Assembly (NCBI GenBank): GCA_016291905.1 | Contig: JAEEZS010000077.1 | Coordinates: 1-47,064 of the forward strand | Source of the DNA: Bacteroidaceae bacterium | GTDB lineage: Bacteria; Bacteroidota; Bacteroidia; Bacteroidales; Bacteroidaceae | Reading direction: 5' to 3' | DNA length: 47,064 nt | Part shown: piece after piece, positions 23,949 to 31,599 of the stretch | Position numbering within the stretch: position 1 is the first letter of the stretch | Layout of the letters: each line of letters begins with the position of its first letter | Made by a program: the position numbers and the translations under genes | Notes under the pieces: model-generated | Told to the model about the DNA's origin: nothing | The model's database searches: none | The model's input: only the letters and a program-made list of their open reading frames with translations

Positions 23949-25304
23949 ATGAAAACAAGACTCATTCTCATCACCGCCCTCGCCCTCTTGGCCACTTGCC
24001 AGGCATCGCTAAACAGCAGGCCAACAGCCTCTCCCCTGCCCTCTCTCAAAGAAAAGGGGGAAGAAGCCTCACCCCGAATCTCCTTCTCCGACTATTTCGA
24101 GGACAAGACCATGCGGATGGACTTCTACCATTGTGGCAACGCCGACGAGGAGATGTACTTTTTCGATGAACTCAAGGAGGAACCCTACTTTGCCGGCTCG
24201 TACGTATCGCTGCGCGACTCGTTCGACTACGGCAACCAGCGCTTCGTGCTGCTCGACAAGGAGACGGGGGTCGAAATCTATTCGTTCCACTACTGCACGC
24301 TGTGGGGCGAGTGGCAATGCACGCCCGAGGCCAAGACCACCTCGCTGGGTATGCCCGAGAGCATTGTCTTCCCTTACCCCAAGCGCGACGCTATTGCCCA
24401 AATATGGTCACGCGGTAATCCGCATGACCCACGCTTCCACGACCTCCAGACCGTCGTCCCCTGGGAATTGAAATTTGAATACGAAATCAAGGCCGACAAC
24501 TACTTCGTACGCGGTTTCTCGAAGCTTTACGACACCGAGGACATCCACGTCGTAGGCGACCCACACACCTGCCTCGACATCGTGCTCATCCCCGAGGGCT
24601 ACACCGAGGGCGAGCGCGAGCAGTTCGTTCGCGACTGTCAGTTCTTCGCCAGCGAGTTCTTCAGCTTCGAGCCCTGGACCAGCAACGAGCAGCGCGTCAA
24701 CATGCGCCTCGTGTGGGCTCCCTCGGCCGAGAGCGGCGTCTCCATCCCTGCCATCGGCAAGTGGCGCAGCACCGCCGTCAAGGCCAACTACTTCACCTTC
24801 GACTCTGAGCGCTACCAGATGACCTACGACTTTCAGGCCGTGCGCGACATTGCCGGCCACGCCCCCTACGACTACATCTACATCCTCACCAACTCCGACA
24901 AGTACGGCGGGGGCGGCATCTACAACTTCTACGGCATCGGTGCCGGGCACGAAGCACGCGGCACCTCCGGGCGCGTCCACGTCCATGAGTTCGGCCATCA
25001 GATGCTTGGCCTCGGCGACGAGTATGTCGAAATCGGCAACACCACCTCCGACCAATATGACCCTGCCGTCGAGCCGTGGGAGGCCAACCTCACCACCAAG
25101 GTCGACGTCTCGCGCAAGCCGTGGGCCTATGCTCTCATGCCTAGCGATTCCATCCACGGCAACACCCTACCCGAGGGGGGCGGCTATCTTGAGCACGGTA
25201 TTTGGCGTCCCTACGAGCATTGCCTCATGAACACCCTTGCCTACGGCTTCTGCCCCGTCTGCCTCCAGGCCGTCACCGACTACCTCGACTATATCACTCG
25301 ATAG
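23949..25304 (+). CDS. Secreted M64 (IgA-peptidase family) metallopeptidase
   Basis: 451 residues. Signal peptide 1-20 (ILITALALLATCQA). An N-terminal beta domain of the M64_N type covers about residues 45-195. The catalytic M64 domain follows, with 'DIVLIPEGYTEGEREQFV' at its start and the zinc motif HEFGH at residues 346-350 followed by 'LGLGDEY'. C-terminal 'CLMN' and 'FCPVCLQA' contain Cys residues likely to bridge. M64 enzymes are metalloproteases first described as cleaving IgA in a gut Clostridium; the Bacteroidales members are common secreted proteases of unknown target. The signal peptide is followed by a low-complexity insert (residues 27-42) made by an interspersed repeat. It is transcribed alone, divergently from the sugar operon. 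Confidence 0.9.
   Translation: MKTRLILITALALLATCQASLNSRPTASPLPSLKEKGEEASPRISFSDYFEDKTMRMDFYHCGNADEEMYFFDELKEEPYFAGSYVSLRDSFDYGNQRFVLLDKETGVEIYSFHYCTLWGEWQCTPEAKTTSLGMPESIVFPYPKRDAIAQIWSRGNPHDPRFHDLQTVVPWELKFEYEIKADNYFVRGFSKLYDTEDIHVVGDPHTCLDIVLIPEGYTEGEREQFVRDCQFFASEFFSFEPWTSNEQRVNMRLVWAPSAESGVSIPAIGKWRSTAVKANYFTFDSERYQMTYDFQAVRDIAGHAPYDYIYILTNSDKYGGGGIYNFYGIGAGHEARGTSGRVHVHEFGHQMLGLGDEYVEIGNTTSDQYDPAVEPWEANLTTKVDVSRKPWAYALMPSDSIHGNTLPEGGGYLEHGIWRPYEHCLMNTLAYGFCPVCLQAVTDYLDYITR
24029..24071. repeat. Interspersed palindromic repeat inside the M64 gene (copy 3 of 3)
   Basis: Related to the copies at 3404-3439 and 23122-23157 (CTCCCCTGCCCTCTCTCAAA core), translated SPLPSLKEKGEEAS. It falls in the linker just after the signal peptide. 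Confidence 0.55.
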
Positions 25305-25345
25305 CACCCACCTGACGGCGCATAACCTCCATCGTTATGCAACAT

Positions 25346-25807
25346 CTATTCTAAGCCACCCTGATAGGTGCAGGTTATGCCTCCAAAGGCGGTGGTAAAC
25401 GTGAGAGAATCGGGTGTTATGGCACCATGCAGACCTGTCACCACATAACGGGAAACAGGGTTGCCACCCATCGTGGGCTCGATGTCCTCCCCCGTAAAGG
25501 TCACCACGCCTTTCGTGCGGATACAGTCGGCACCAGGGATTACCATGTCGATTTTCACGGGCATTCGCGGGGAGAACGTGACCCCGAAGAGACTGATGTC
25601 GATTGCCGTGTCGCTTTTCAGCTTTGCTTCCACACGGACACTATCCAGCGTGAAAGACTGGCTAGGTACGGTGATAAGACCATACGCCGTGAACTCTGTA
25701 GCCTCGTCGAACTCGGCCTGTTTTTGCTCTTCGGGAGAGGCGGGGGTGTCGGGATTACAGGCTGCAAGCAAGACAGCCATTGCCATAAGGGAAAAAATCT
25801 TTTTCAT
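25346..25807 (-). CDS. Calycin-like domain lipoprotein
   Basis: 153 residues. The signal peptide ends in a lipobox (AVLLAAC, Cys17). The mature domain is a small beta-barrel-type protein (FTAYGLITVPSQSFTLDSVRVEAKLK ... VTFSPRMPVKIDMVIPGAD ... YVVTGLHGAITPDSLTFTTAFGG), which matches the pattern of the Bacteroidales calycin-like family. Calycins often bind small hydrophobic ligands, but the ligand here is unknown. It starts 13 bases after the stop of the TonB-dependent receptor, so the pair is likely co-transcribed and the lipoprotein may assist uptake by that receptor. Confidence 0.7.
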   Translation of the reverse strand: MKKIFSLMAMAVLLAACNPDTPASPEEQKQAEFDEATEFTAYGLITVPSQSFTLDSVRVEAKLKSDTAIDISLFGVTFSPRMPVKIDMVIPGADCIRTKGVVTFTGEDIEPTMGGNPVSRYVVTGLHGAITPDSLTFTTAFGGITCTYQGGLE

Positions 25808-25820
25808 AATGCATGAATTT

Positions 25821-28067
25821 TTATAGGTTAATACGAATGTTTATGCCTGTTTCACGAGGGCGGCCACGCTGGAGGAAGTCGTTGCCCATTGAACGGAAAT
25901 AAAAAACGTCGTACGTCCGGTCGGTAAGGTTCCTTCCCCAAAACTGGAGCGCCGCGTGCTGCCATTCGAGCGTGAGCGTAGCACCCCACAGCAGGTAGAA
26001 AGGTTGGCTGCAATCGTTCTGCTCGTTCCAGTAGATGATGCCAGTCCCGTCGGTCATGAGAGCCAGTGAGACGGCTTGCAGGAGAGGGCTTCCGATGGTA
26101 CGGCGTGTCATGACCAGGCCGTGTGCCGTGTGCTTCGGAGCATAGGGAATAAAGTGACCGGCATAGCTGCCCATGCCGTCGTCGAAGGAGATAAAGCGTG
26201 CATCGGCAAAGCCATAGGAGGCGACGATAAGCCCCCCCCACCGGTTGCGTGACCAGCGGTATTGCAGTTCGGCTTCGGTGCCCCATACACGCGAACGGGC
26301 TGCATTGGCCATCATGCGGCCTGTGGTCTTGCCATTCGGAAAGACCGTCACCTGCTGGTCGTAGCATCGGACGTGGAAGGCGTCGAGATTTAACATCACT
26401 CCGCCTTCCCCCGTGAAATGAGTGCCCAACTCGAATGTCCAGTCCGTCTCAGGCTTATACGATGTAATGGCCACATTCGTGAAGCGGGGATCGGCAATGG
26501 CGAGGTGGATGCCCATGTCGGCTGCAAGGTCTGTCATCATCTGATTCTGCGTGACGGTACTGAATATCTGCGGATTGTACCCGCCCGCCTTGTAACCTTT
26601 GGCCACATAGCTGTAGAACGTGGCATGGGCTATTTCATACGATAGAGCCAGACGAGGAAGCATCTGCAGGTAATGGGCTGCCTGAGAGCCGTTCAGTTCA
26701 GTATGCACGGTTTTGAATAGGGGCATCATCAGCGTGAAGCGATAAGGAGTGTCGGCAGTACTCAGATAGTGCATACGGGTATATTCATAATCGAGACGCA
26801 GATCTGCGGTGATATGCCACCTGCCGAACCGAAAGCGGCTCTGGTGACAGGCCGCAGCACCGGCATTGAGGAAGCCGAAATCGCTGTCTATGGGCAGTTC
26901 GGCGGCGCTAATCTCAATGGAATCTTCAGGAAAAACGGTCTGGATGCCGCGATTGGCACCCGCGAGGATAAGCGTTTCGATTCCTTCGCGCATGAAGGTC
27001 ACAGGTGCATGCATAGCATTGGTTTTCACGAACGCACTCAGTCCGGCAGCCCATTCGTACCATTCGGCAGGTTTGGGTGCATAGAGAAGAGCATCGAACG
27101 TAGCATTGTGCTGGTGCTGCACCTGCCTGAGGGTGAAGATGTCGGCACGGGTGTAGTCCTGGTCCATGTGCATGTCGTCATGCATAAACTGATAACTACC
27201 ACCCAGGATGAGCCTGCTGCCGTTATGACGATATTCCGCGCTGAGGGAGGGGACGAGAGCCAGACGACGGTAGCTGGCAGGCTGGTTGAAATCGATGATG
27301 CCCGTACCGGCTGAGGCATACGGGAAGGCTCCCTGTGCGACCCAGTCGGTGGCAATTGTACCTGTCACCCGCCATTCGTCCGACGGCATTCCATCCACGA
27401 CCAGACGTCCGCCGGCCTGCCGCCCCTGGTCGATTCTACGATTGTCGAAGGCATTGGTGTAGAATCCGTCTGTCTGCCTATAACGTGCCGCTATGCCCCA
27501 ACCGAAGTCGGGACGCACGGGACGATAGACAGACGCCTGCACCCCGACGCTTTTTGCCGTGGAACGGCTCACCATGCCCCGGATGTGGTGCGTAGTGAAA
27601 TCCAGCGGACGAATGGAGCGAATCTCCATAACACCGCCTGGTGAATTACGCCCATAGAGACTGCCTTGCGGGCCTCGAAGCAACTCTATGCTCTTCACGT
27701 CCTGCATGGTCTGGTCATACATGTTCTTGTCCAACAACGGCACACCGTCAACAACCATTCCCAGCACCGGCTCACCCGTCCGGCTACCTATGCCACGGAT
27801 GTAGATGCTGCTGGTCATAGCCGAACCATAGTCTGGCATGTGGACATTGGGGATGAGCAGAGCCACATCCTTGGGTGTAGTGATATGTGTAGATTCGATG
27901 AGGAGACTGTCGATAACGCTCAGTTGCATCTGTTGGCGCGAAGCGGGTTCAACGAGACGCGAAGCCGAAACCTCTACCTCAGGCAATGCCACCGAGTCAG
28001 TTACCTCTTCGGTGCCATAGAGCGAAGTGGTAAGCAGGGACAACCATATAAACACCTTTGCACGCAT
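25821..28067 (-). CDS. TonB-dependent outer-membrane receptor (non-SusC type)
   Basis: 748 residues from the ATG at 28067; the longer frame begins with TTG. Signal peptide 1-19 (MRAKVFIWLSLLTTSLYG). The plug domain has a TonB-box-like 'LPEVEVSASRL', then 'TTPKDVALLIPNV', 'SSIYIRGIGSRTGEPVLGMVVDGVP' and 'IELLRGPQGSLYGRNSPGGVMEI', a pattern typical of siderophore, vitamin or haem receptors rather than SusC. A 22-strand-type barrel follows, ending in 'GRPRETGINIRINL'. There is no carboxypeptidase-like N-terminal domain and no SusD partner. It lies 59 bases after a wHTH regulator gene and 13 bases before the calycin-like lipoprotein gene. No riboswitch was seen upstream. A CATCTTTG box at 28086-28093 could be an imperfect -7 element. 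Confidence 0.9.
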   Translation of the reverse strand: MRAKVFIWLSLLTTSLYGTEEVTDSVALPEVEVSASRLVEPASRQQMQLSVIDSLLIESTHITTPKDVALLIPNVHMPDYGSAMTSSIYIRGIGSRTGEPVLGMVVDGVPLLDKNMYDQTMQDVKSIELLRGPQGSLYGRNSPGGVMEIRSIRPLDFTTHHIRGMVSRSTAKSVGVQASVYRPVRPDFGWGIAARYRQTDGFYTNAFDNRRIDQGRQAGGRLVVDGMPSDEWRVTGTIATDWVAQGAFPYASAGTGIIDFNQPASYRRLALVPSLSAEYRHNGSRLILGGSYQFMHDDMHMDQDYTRADIFTLRQVQHQHNATFDALLYAPKPAEWYEWAAGLSAFVKTNAMHAPVTFMREGIETLILAGANRGIQTVFPEDSIEISAAELPIDSDFGFLNAGAAACHQSRFRFGRWHITADLRLDYEYTRMHYLSTADTPYRFTLMMPLFKTVHTELNGSQAAHYLQMLPRLALSYEIAHATFYSYVAKGYKAGGYNPQIFSTVTQNQMMTDLAADMGIHLAIADPRFTNVAITSYKPETDWTFELGTHFTGEGGVMLNLDAFHVRCYDQQVTVFPNGKTTGRMMANAARSRVWGTEAELQYRWSRNRWGGLIVASYGFADARFISFDDGMGSYAGHFIPYAPKHTAHGLVMTRRTIGSPLLQAVSLALMTDGTGIIYWNEQNDCSQPFYLLWGATLTLEWQHAALQFWGRNLTDRTYDVFYFRSMGNDFLQRGRPRETGINIRINL

Positions 28068-28126
28068 AACCGTAAAAAAACGGTGCAAAGATGCCGCTGT
28101 TTTCTTGAAAAAAGATTAAGAAATTC

Positions 28127-28741
28127 TTAAGAAGCAGCGGAATCCCCATAAATAGGTATGCGGAGCTCGCAGACGGTGCCGTTGATGTCTAATGAAAGCA
28201 AGAAACATTGAATGGTCAGTCTGGAACTCAGTCGCAACACGCCAGGCTGCACGCTGGGCAACAGCGCCGTCAGGAAGCCATCCAGCATCTGCCGGAGTGC
28301 ACCAGGCTCAATCGTTATCTCGTTCACAAACGGCGTCAGGCACAACTGGGGCACCAAGCCCGCCGAAGCAATCTCCACCTCGTGACTGCGCAGCCAGTCA
28401 CCGAGGAACGAATGTAAGTCGAGTGTATAATGGATGACCTTCCGTTCAAGCCGGAAAACCAGCCCCACGCCGCGAATGGTCTCGATGGGATGCTTGCTGT
28501 TCCAACCCAACTTCCGACGGATTGCATTCAGGTGCACGTCTATCGTGCCCGGATCGTACTGGAAACGTGCACCCCAGACATGGTCGAGGATTTCATCACG
28601 TGTGCAGACTCTGTTCGGGTGCGATACCAGATAGTCTAACAAACCGAACTCTAATCCTGTCAGTCGGATGATGGTCTCTCCTTTGAGTACGCACCTTTCT
28701 TCCCTGTCAATCCCTAGGTTGTCAATAATAGGAATGTACAT
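28127..28741 (-). CDS. OmpR-type winged-helix regulator lacking a receiver, with HATPase-like C-terminal domain
   Basis: 204 residues from the ATG at 28741. Residues 1-100 are an OmpR/PhoB winged helix: 'RCVLKGETIIRLTGLEFGLLDYLVSHPNRVCTRDEILDHVWG', then 'DPGTIDVHLNAIRRKLG' and 'IETIRGVGLVFRLE', which are the canonical helix-turn-helix and wing. No phosphoacceptor receiver domain precedes it, unlike normal response regulators. The C-terminal ~100 residues (LDLHSFLGDWLRSHEVEIAS ... ITIEPGALRQMLDGFLTALLPSV ... VLRLSSRLTIQCFLLSLDINGTVCELRIPIYG) look like a degenerate histidine-kinase ATPase fold: an N-box-like helix then paired strands. It lies just upstream of the TonB receptor gene and may control it. 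Confidence 0.75.
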   Translation of the reverse strand: MYIPIIDNLGIDREERCVLKGETIIRLTGLEFGLLDYLVSHPNRVCTRDEILDHVWGARFQYDPGTIDVHLNAIRRKLGWNSKHPIETIRGVGLVFRLERKVIHYTLDLHSFLGDWLRSHEVEIASAGLVPQLCLTPFVNEITIEPGALRQMLDGFLTALLPSVQPGVLRLSSRLTIQCFLLSLDINGTVCELRIPIYGDSAAS

Positions 28742-28761
28742 AAGTTTACGATTTTTGCGCG

Positions 28762-28769
28762 CAAAAGTA
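28762..28769 (-). promoter_or_regulatory. -7 promoter element of the wHTH regulator gene
   Basis: TACTTTTG (TAnnTTTG) on the minus strand, 20 bases before the chosen ATG at 28741. It supports that start over the longer frame, which begins upstream of this box. Confidence 0.55.
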
Positions 28770-29103
28770 ATCATTTTCTCTGAGAATCGTTGCTATTAGT
28801 CCTAGAAAGACTCCGCAAAGTGTCATTTATAACATTTATACACAAAAAACAGAGGGCGACGGCTACTTCTATTCTATCACGCGATAAGCCCGAATCTTTA
28901 GGCATCAATTTCAAACTATGTAAAATTGAAAGCAGTCCGCCAATGGTTGCTTTCGGGTTTGGATTTTTGCCTTCCGTGACGGGTTGCAAACCAGCGTTTC
29001 CTATAAGAAAGTGCCCGCTGCTGGGCGGTTACCTTTTTGGGTTGTCATTCGGAAAAGGGCTTTTTCAGGACGTGCTTACAGTTTCTTGTCAAACGTTGCG
29101 TCC

Positions 29104-29187
29104 GTAACGTAGTGCGTCGTGCCCGTAACGTAGTGCGCTGTAACGATAACGTAGTGCGCTGTGCTCGTAACGCAGTACGCTGTGCGC
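29104..29187. repeat. 21-bp tandem array (GTAACGTAGTGCG)
   Basis: Four units start at 29104, 29125, 29146 and 29167, an exact 21-bp period. The core GTAACGTAGTGCG is nearly invariant and the remaining bases vary. Confidence 0.9.
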
Positions 29188-29200
29188 TCAGACCAAGCAA

Positions 29201-29265
29201 CTGACGGCGCAGAATCAGCTTCTGACAAAATAGAATCAGCTTCTGCGGAAATAGAAGCTGATTCT
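29201..29265. repeat. 21-bp-phased AGAATCAGCTTCT array with one inverted copy
   Basis: AGAATCAGCTTCT begins at 29211 and 29232, and its reverse complement AGAAGCTGATTCT begins at 29253, again exactly 21 bp apart. CTGAC/CTGCG flanks keep the same phase from 29201. The last two copies can form a hairpin. Confidence 0.85.
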
Positions 29266-29549
29266 AATGGAATGAAAGGTTACAATCCGTAAGTCCTCAA
29301 CGAAAAAGACTCTCTATCGAATGACAACCCAAAAAGGAAACCGCCCAGCAGAAGGCACTTCTATAGTGGAATCGGAGGTACGGAGGTTGTCAGCCGATGC
29401 ATCCAGCATGATGGTTGGCGACCTTCTCATCTGCATAGTTACAATTCGAAACCATCCTTTTTATTCGCGAACGCGCGCGGGAGATGCCCAATATCTCCAT
29501 GAAGAATTCTCTCGTTTTGAGTGGGAATTCATGTGAAAACGCTCCAGGC

Positions 29550-31061
29550 TCAAAGTAGCCCGTTCGTGCCTAAGAGAATCAACATCCCGTAGCCCAGCAG
29601 GAACCCCACAAGACCGATAATGAGGCCCGTTTTCATCATCTGCTTCTGCTCAATGAGTCCTGTGGCATGCGCCAGCGCATTCGGCGGAGTGCTGATGGGC
29701 AGCAGCATAGCAAGACTTGAGCCAAGCGCCACGCCGATGAGCAACGTGCTCACGCCGCCCAACGGGGCCAGCGTGGCCGAGGCCGACATGCCCGCCAGCG
29801 CCAGAATGGGTACGAGCAGGTTGGCTGTAGCCGTGTGGCTGATGAAGTTCGCCATGATGTAACAGAGCAGACCGCTGCCCACAATCATCAGCACGGGGCT
29901 CCACGTGTCAAACGGTATGGTCTGCACCAGACGCGCCGCCAGCCCTGAATCCTGCAGCGCCAGCCCAAGTGCAAAACCGCCTGCTACCATCCACAGCACG
30001 CTCCAGTTAATTTCCTCCAAATCGCGCCGCGTGATAATGCCCGTGATGCAGAACACCCCCACGGGGAGCATGGCCACGACGTTGGAGTTGACGCCAGTCA
30101 CCTTGTCAAACATCCACAGCAGGATGGTCACGCCGAAGGTCACGTAGGTCACTATGCTGCGCCAGTCATTCTTCGACTCACCCTCTATGTGCAGCTCAAT
30201 GGTCTTCTGCGTGAAGGGGAACAGCCTTAGCAACAGCCGCCAGGATATCAGCAGTAACACGATAGCCAGGGGGAACATATAGAGCATCCACTGGCCGAAG
30301 CCAATGTTCATGTTCATCCCCGCAGGGTCGTTGAGGAACTTCAGCGCGATGGCGTTGGGCGGCGTGCCGATGGGGGTGCCTATGCCTCCGATGTTCGCCC
30401 CGATGGGGATGGCCAATGCCAGTGCTATGCGCCCCTTGCCGTTGGCAGGCAAGTTCTTGAGCACGGGCGAGAGGAACGTCAGCATCATCGCAGCCGTTGC
30501 CGTGTTGCTGAGGAACATCGAGAAAAGCCCCGTCACCAGCAGGAAACCCAGCAGCACCGTCTCGCTACGCGTGCCAAAGGGCTTCAGCAGCACGCGCGCC
30601 AGCTTTACGTCGAGTCCGCTCTTCGTCGCGGCAATGGCCAGGATGAATCCTCCGATAAACAGCATGATGATGGGGTCGGCAAAGCACGCCAGCAGCCCTT
30701 TGTAGCTCAGCAGGTGCCCCAGCGCATCGGGTTCAACGCTTCGCGTGAACAGGCAGAGGCTTGAGTCGCTGCACGTGAACAGCAGAAAAACGATGGACAT
30801 TACGGACGTCGTCCACGCCGACACGGGCTCCAACACCCACATCAGCGTGGCGAAGCAGAAGATGGCCATCACCCGTTGCTCTACTACCGTGAGCCCCTCG
30901 GCACAGAAGCATCTCGAAGGCAAGTTCCAAACCACCAGCGCGCTGACGATGCAGACAGCCAGTTTCACCACGACGCTGTTGTTCTTCAGCGGATTGCGTC
31001 TCTCTTTCTTCTTCTGGTGATACGCTTCCACCAGAAAGTAACCAACAAAGTTTTTAAACAT
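29550..31061 (-). CDS. DASS/SLC13-family dicarboxylate (Na+-coupled or antiport) transporter
   Basis: 503 residues, multi-spanning inner-membrane protein. Diagnostic DASS motifs occur in both halves: 'MFLSNTATAAMMLTF' (SNT motif) with 'IGTPIGTPPNAIALKFL' in the first half, and 'FISHTATANLLVPIL' with 'LPISTPPNALAHATG' in the second. These helical hairpins form the substrate and sodium sites; family members carry succinate, citrate, malate or sulfate. The start ATG at 31061 is preceded by AAGGAA, a good ribosome-binding site. The gene sits about 165 bases downstream of a cobalamin riboswitch, with nothing between them, so its expression should fall when B12 is plentiful. It appears to be the only gene in the transcript. 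Confidence 0.9.
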   Translation of the reverse strand: MFKNFVGYFLVEAYHQKKKERRNPLKNNSVVVKLAVCIVSALVVWNLPSRCFCAEGLTVVEQRVMAIFCFATLMWVLEPVSAWTTSVMSIVFLLFTCSDSSLCLFTRSVEPDALGHLLSYKGLLACFADPIIMLFIGGFILAIAATKSGLDVKLARVLLKPFGTRSETVLLGFLLVTGLFSMFLSNTATAAMMLTFLSPVLKNLPANGKGRIALALAIPIGANIGGIGTPIGTPPNAIALKFLNDPAGMNMNIGFGQWMLYMFPLAIVLLLISWRLLLRLFPFTQKTIELHIEGESKNDWRSIVTYVTFGVTILLWMFDKVTGVNSNVVAMLPVGVFCITGIITRRDLEEINWSVLWMVAGGFALGLALQDSGLAARLVQTIPFDTWSPVLMIVGSGLLCYIMANFISHTATANLLVPILALAGMSASATLAPLGGVSTLLIGVALGSSLAMLLPISTPPNALAHATGLIEQKQMMKTGLIIGLVGFLLGYGMLILLGTNGLL

Positions 31062-31080
31062 TTCCTTATGTATACACTAT

Positions 31081-31214
31081 GCCAGGCACGCCTGGCGGGT
31101 TAATACTCAGAAAATGTACACGGGATTATTTATAGCTCGTACTGGCGACAGCCTGCCCACCGGGGGCGACCTCGCTAGTACGGACTTCATTTTGTACCAT
31201 AGTCCCGTGGTACA
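31081..31214 (-). promoter_or_regulatory. Leader stems between the riboswitch and the transporter start
   Basis: Between aptamer and gene the leader can form: a long-range stem of 11 bp with one bulge (31203-31214 with 31115-31125), enclosing an inner hairpin (CGTACT...AGTACG ends); and a 7-bp palindrome GCCAGGC/GCCTGGC at 31081-31096, about 10 bases before the AAGGAA ribosome-binding site. There is no T tract, which suggests control of translation rather than of termination. Structures were read by eye. Confidence 0.45.
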
Positions 31215-31226
31215 CAAATCGTTTCG

Positions 31227-31417
31227 GCATTGGCAGGTCTTCTGACTTTGTCCCTACCCCTGGTGGCGACTTGCCTTCCCGCCCTTTCGGGCAGTGACTT
31301 TCTTCGTCGCCTGGGTTTGGCAGGACTTACAGCTACGGGTATAGTCGCAGATTCGCACTGCGTTCCCATCTTAGCCCTACGGACGGGCACTTCCGTGCCG
31401 CCGAGGGAACCAAATGC
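31227..31417 (-). ncRNA. Cobalamin (B12) riboswitch
   Basis: On the minus strand, the aptamer opens with GCATTTGGTTCCC, continues through 'AAGATGGGAACGCAGTGCGA', 'TCTGCGACT', 'CCCGTAGCTGTAAGTCC', 'GTCACTGCCC...GGGAAGGC', and ends with the B12-box AGTCAGAAGACCTGCC (31232-31248) and CCAATGC. The GCATTTGG/CCAATGC ends pair as the P1 helix. These are the hallmark conserved segments of the cobalamin riboswitch. It lies directly behind a -7/-33 promoter and upstream of the DASS transporter. Such riboswitches normally repress when adenosylcobalamin or a related cobalamin binds. Confidence 0.95.
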
Positions 31418-31421
31418 GCTG

Positions 31422-31453
31422 CAAAAGTACTGACTTTTTCTCATACCGCCAAA
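31422..31453 (-). promoter_or_regulatory. Promoter of the riboswitch-transporter transcript
   Basis: TACTTTTG at 31422-31429 and TTTG at 31450-31453 on the minus strand, with a 20-base spacer. Transcription would begin a few bases before the aptamer. Confidence 0.75.
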
Positions 31454-31520
31454 GGAAAAACGGCGTTTTTTCGTAGCATGGCCGATGGCATAAGAAAAAT
31501 AAAAGAAAATAAATACAACA

Positions 31521-31552
31521 CCGGGGGCGCACTCGTGTGTGTGCGCCCCCGG
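31521..31552 (-). terminator. Terminator of the 1285-residue protein gene
   Basis: A 12-bp perfect GC-rich stem (31521-31532 with 31541-31552), 8-base loop, followed on the minus strand by TGTTGTATTTATTTTCTTTT. It sits 48 bases past the stop at 31600 and just before the riboswitch promoter. Confidence 0.85.
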
Positions 31553-31599
31553 GTGGAATATAGATAAGCAGTTCCGAAAAAAGCTGCTCAGCTCTCAGC

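Larger units (their letters stand above)
29011..29359. repeat. 42-bp inverted repeat enclosing a ~265-bp repeat-bearing loop
   Basis: 29011-29052 and the reverse complement of 29318-29359 match at about 38 of 42 positions (shared core GAATGACAACCCAAAAAGG). The interior carries the tandem arrays at 29104-29187 and 29201-29265. It resembles a small non-autonomous element or a structured RNA gene. No target-site duplication was identified. Confidence 0.75.
28770..29549. other. 780-bp noncoding region with inverted and tandem repeats
   Basis: No gene I would accept. Reading frames at 28790-29107 (+), 28771-28989 (-) and 29321-29536 (+) lack signal, domain or start support. Some of their translations (for example KKQRATATSILSRDKPES) look familiar from other Prevotella intergenic DNA, which would make this a dispersed conserved element; that is memory, not a search. 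The inner part holds a 42-bp inverted repeat and two 21-bp-phased arrays. Confidence 0.6.

Noticed and set aside
28790..29107. Plus-strand 105-codon frame, and neighbouring frames at 28771-28989 (-) and 29321-29536 (+)
   Set aside because: No start-site support or domain, and they cross the inverted repeat. Their familiar look is better explained by a dispersed noncoding element.
29104..29265. CRISPR-like array
   Set aside because: Units are contiguous 21-bp tandem repeats without unique spacers of 30-40 bp, and no cas gene is in the window.
31187..31444. Minus-strand 85-codon frame upstream of the DASS gene
   Set aside because: It lies entirely on the cobalamin riboswitch; its sequence is explained by RNA structure.
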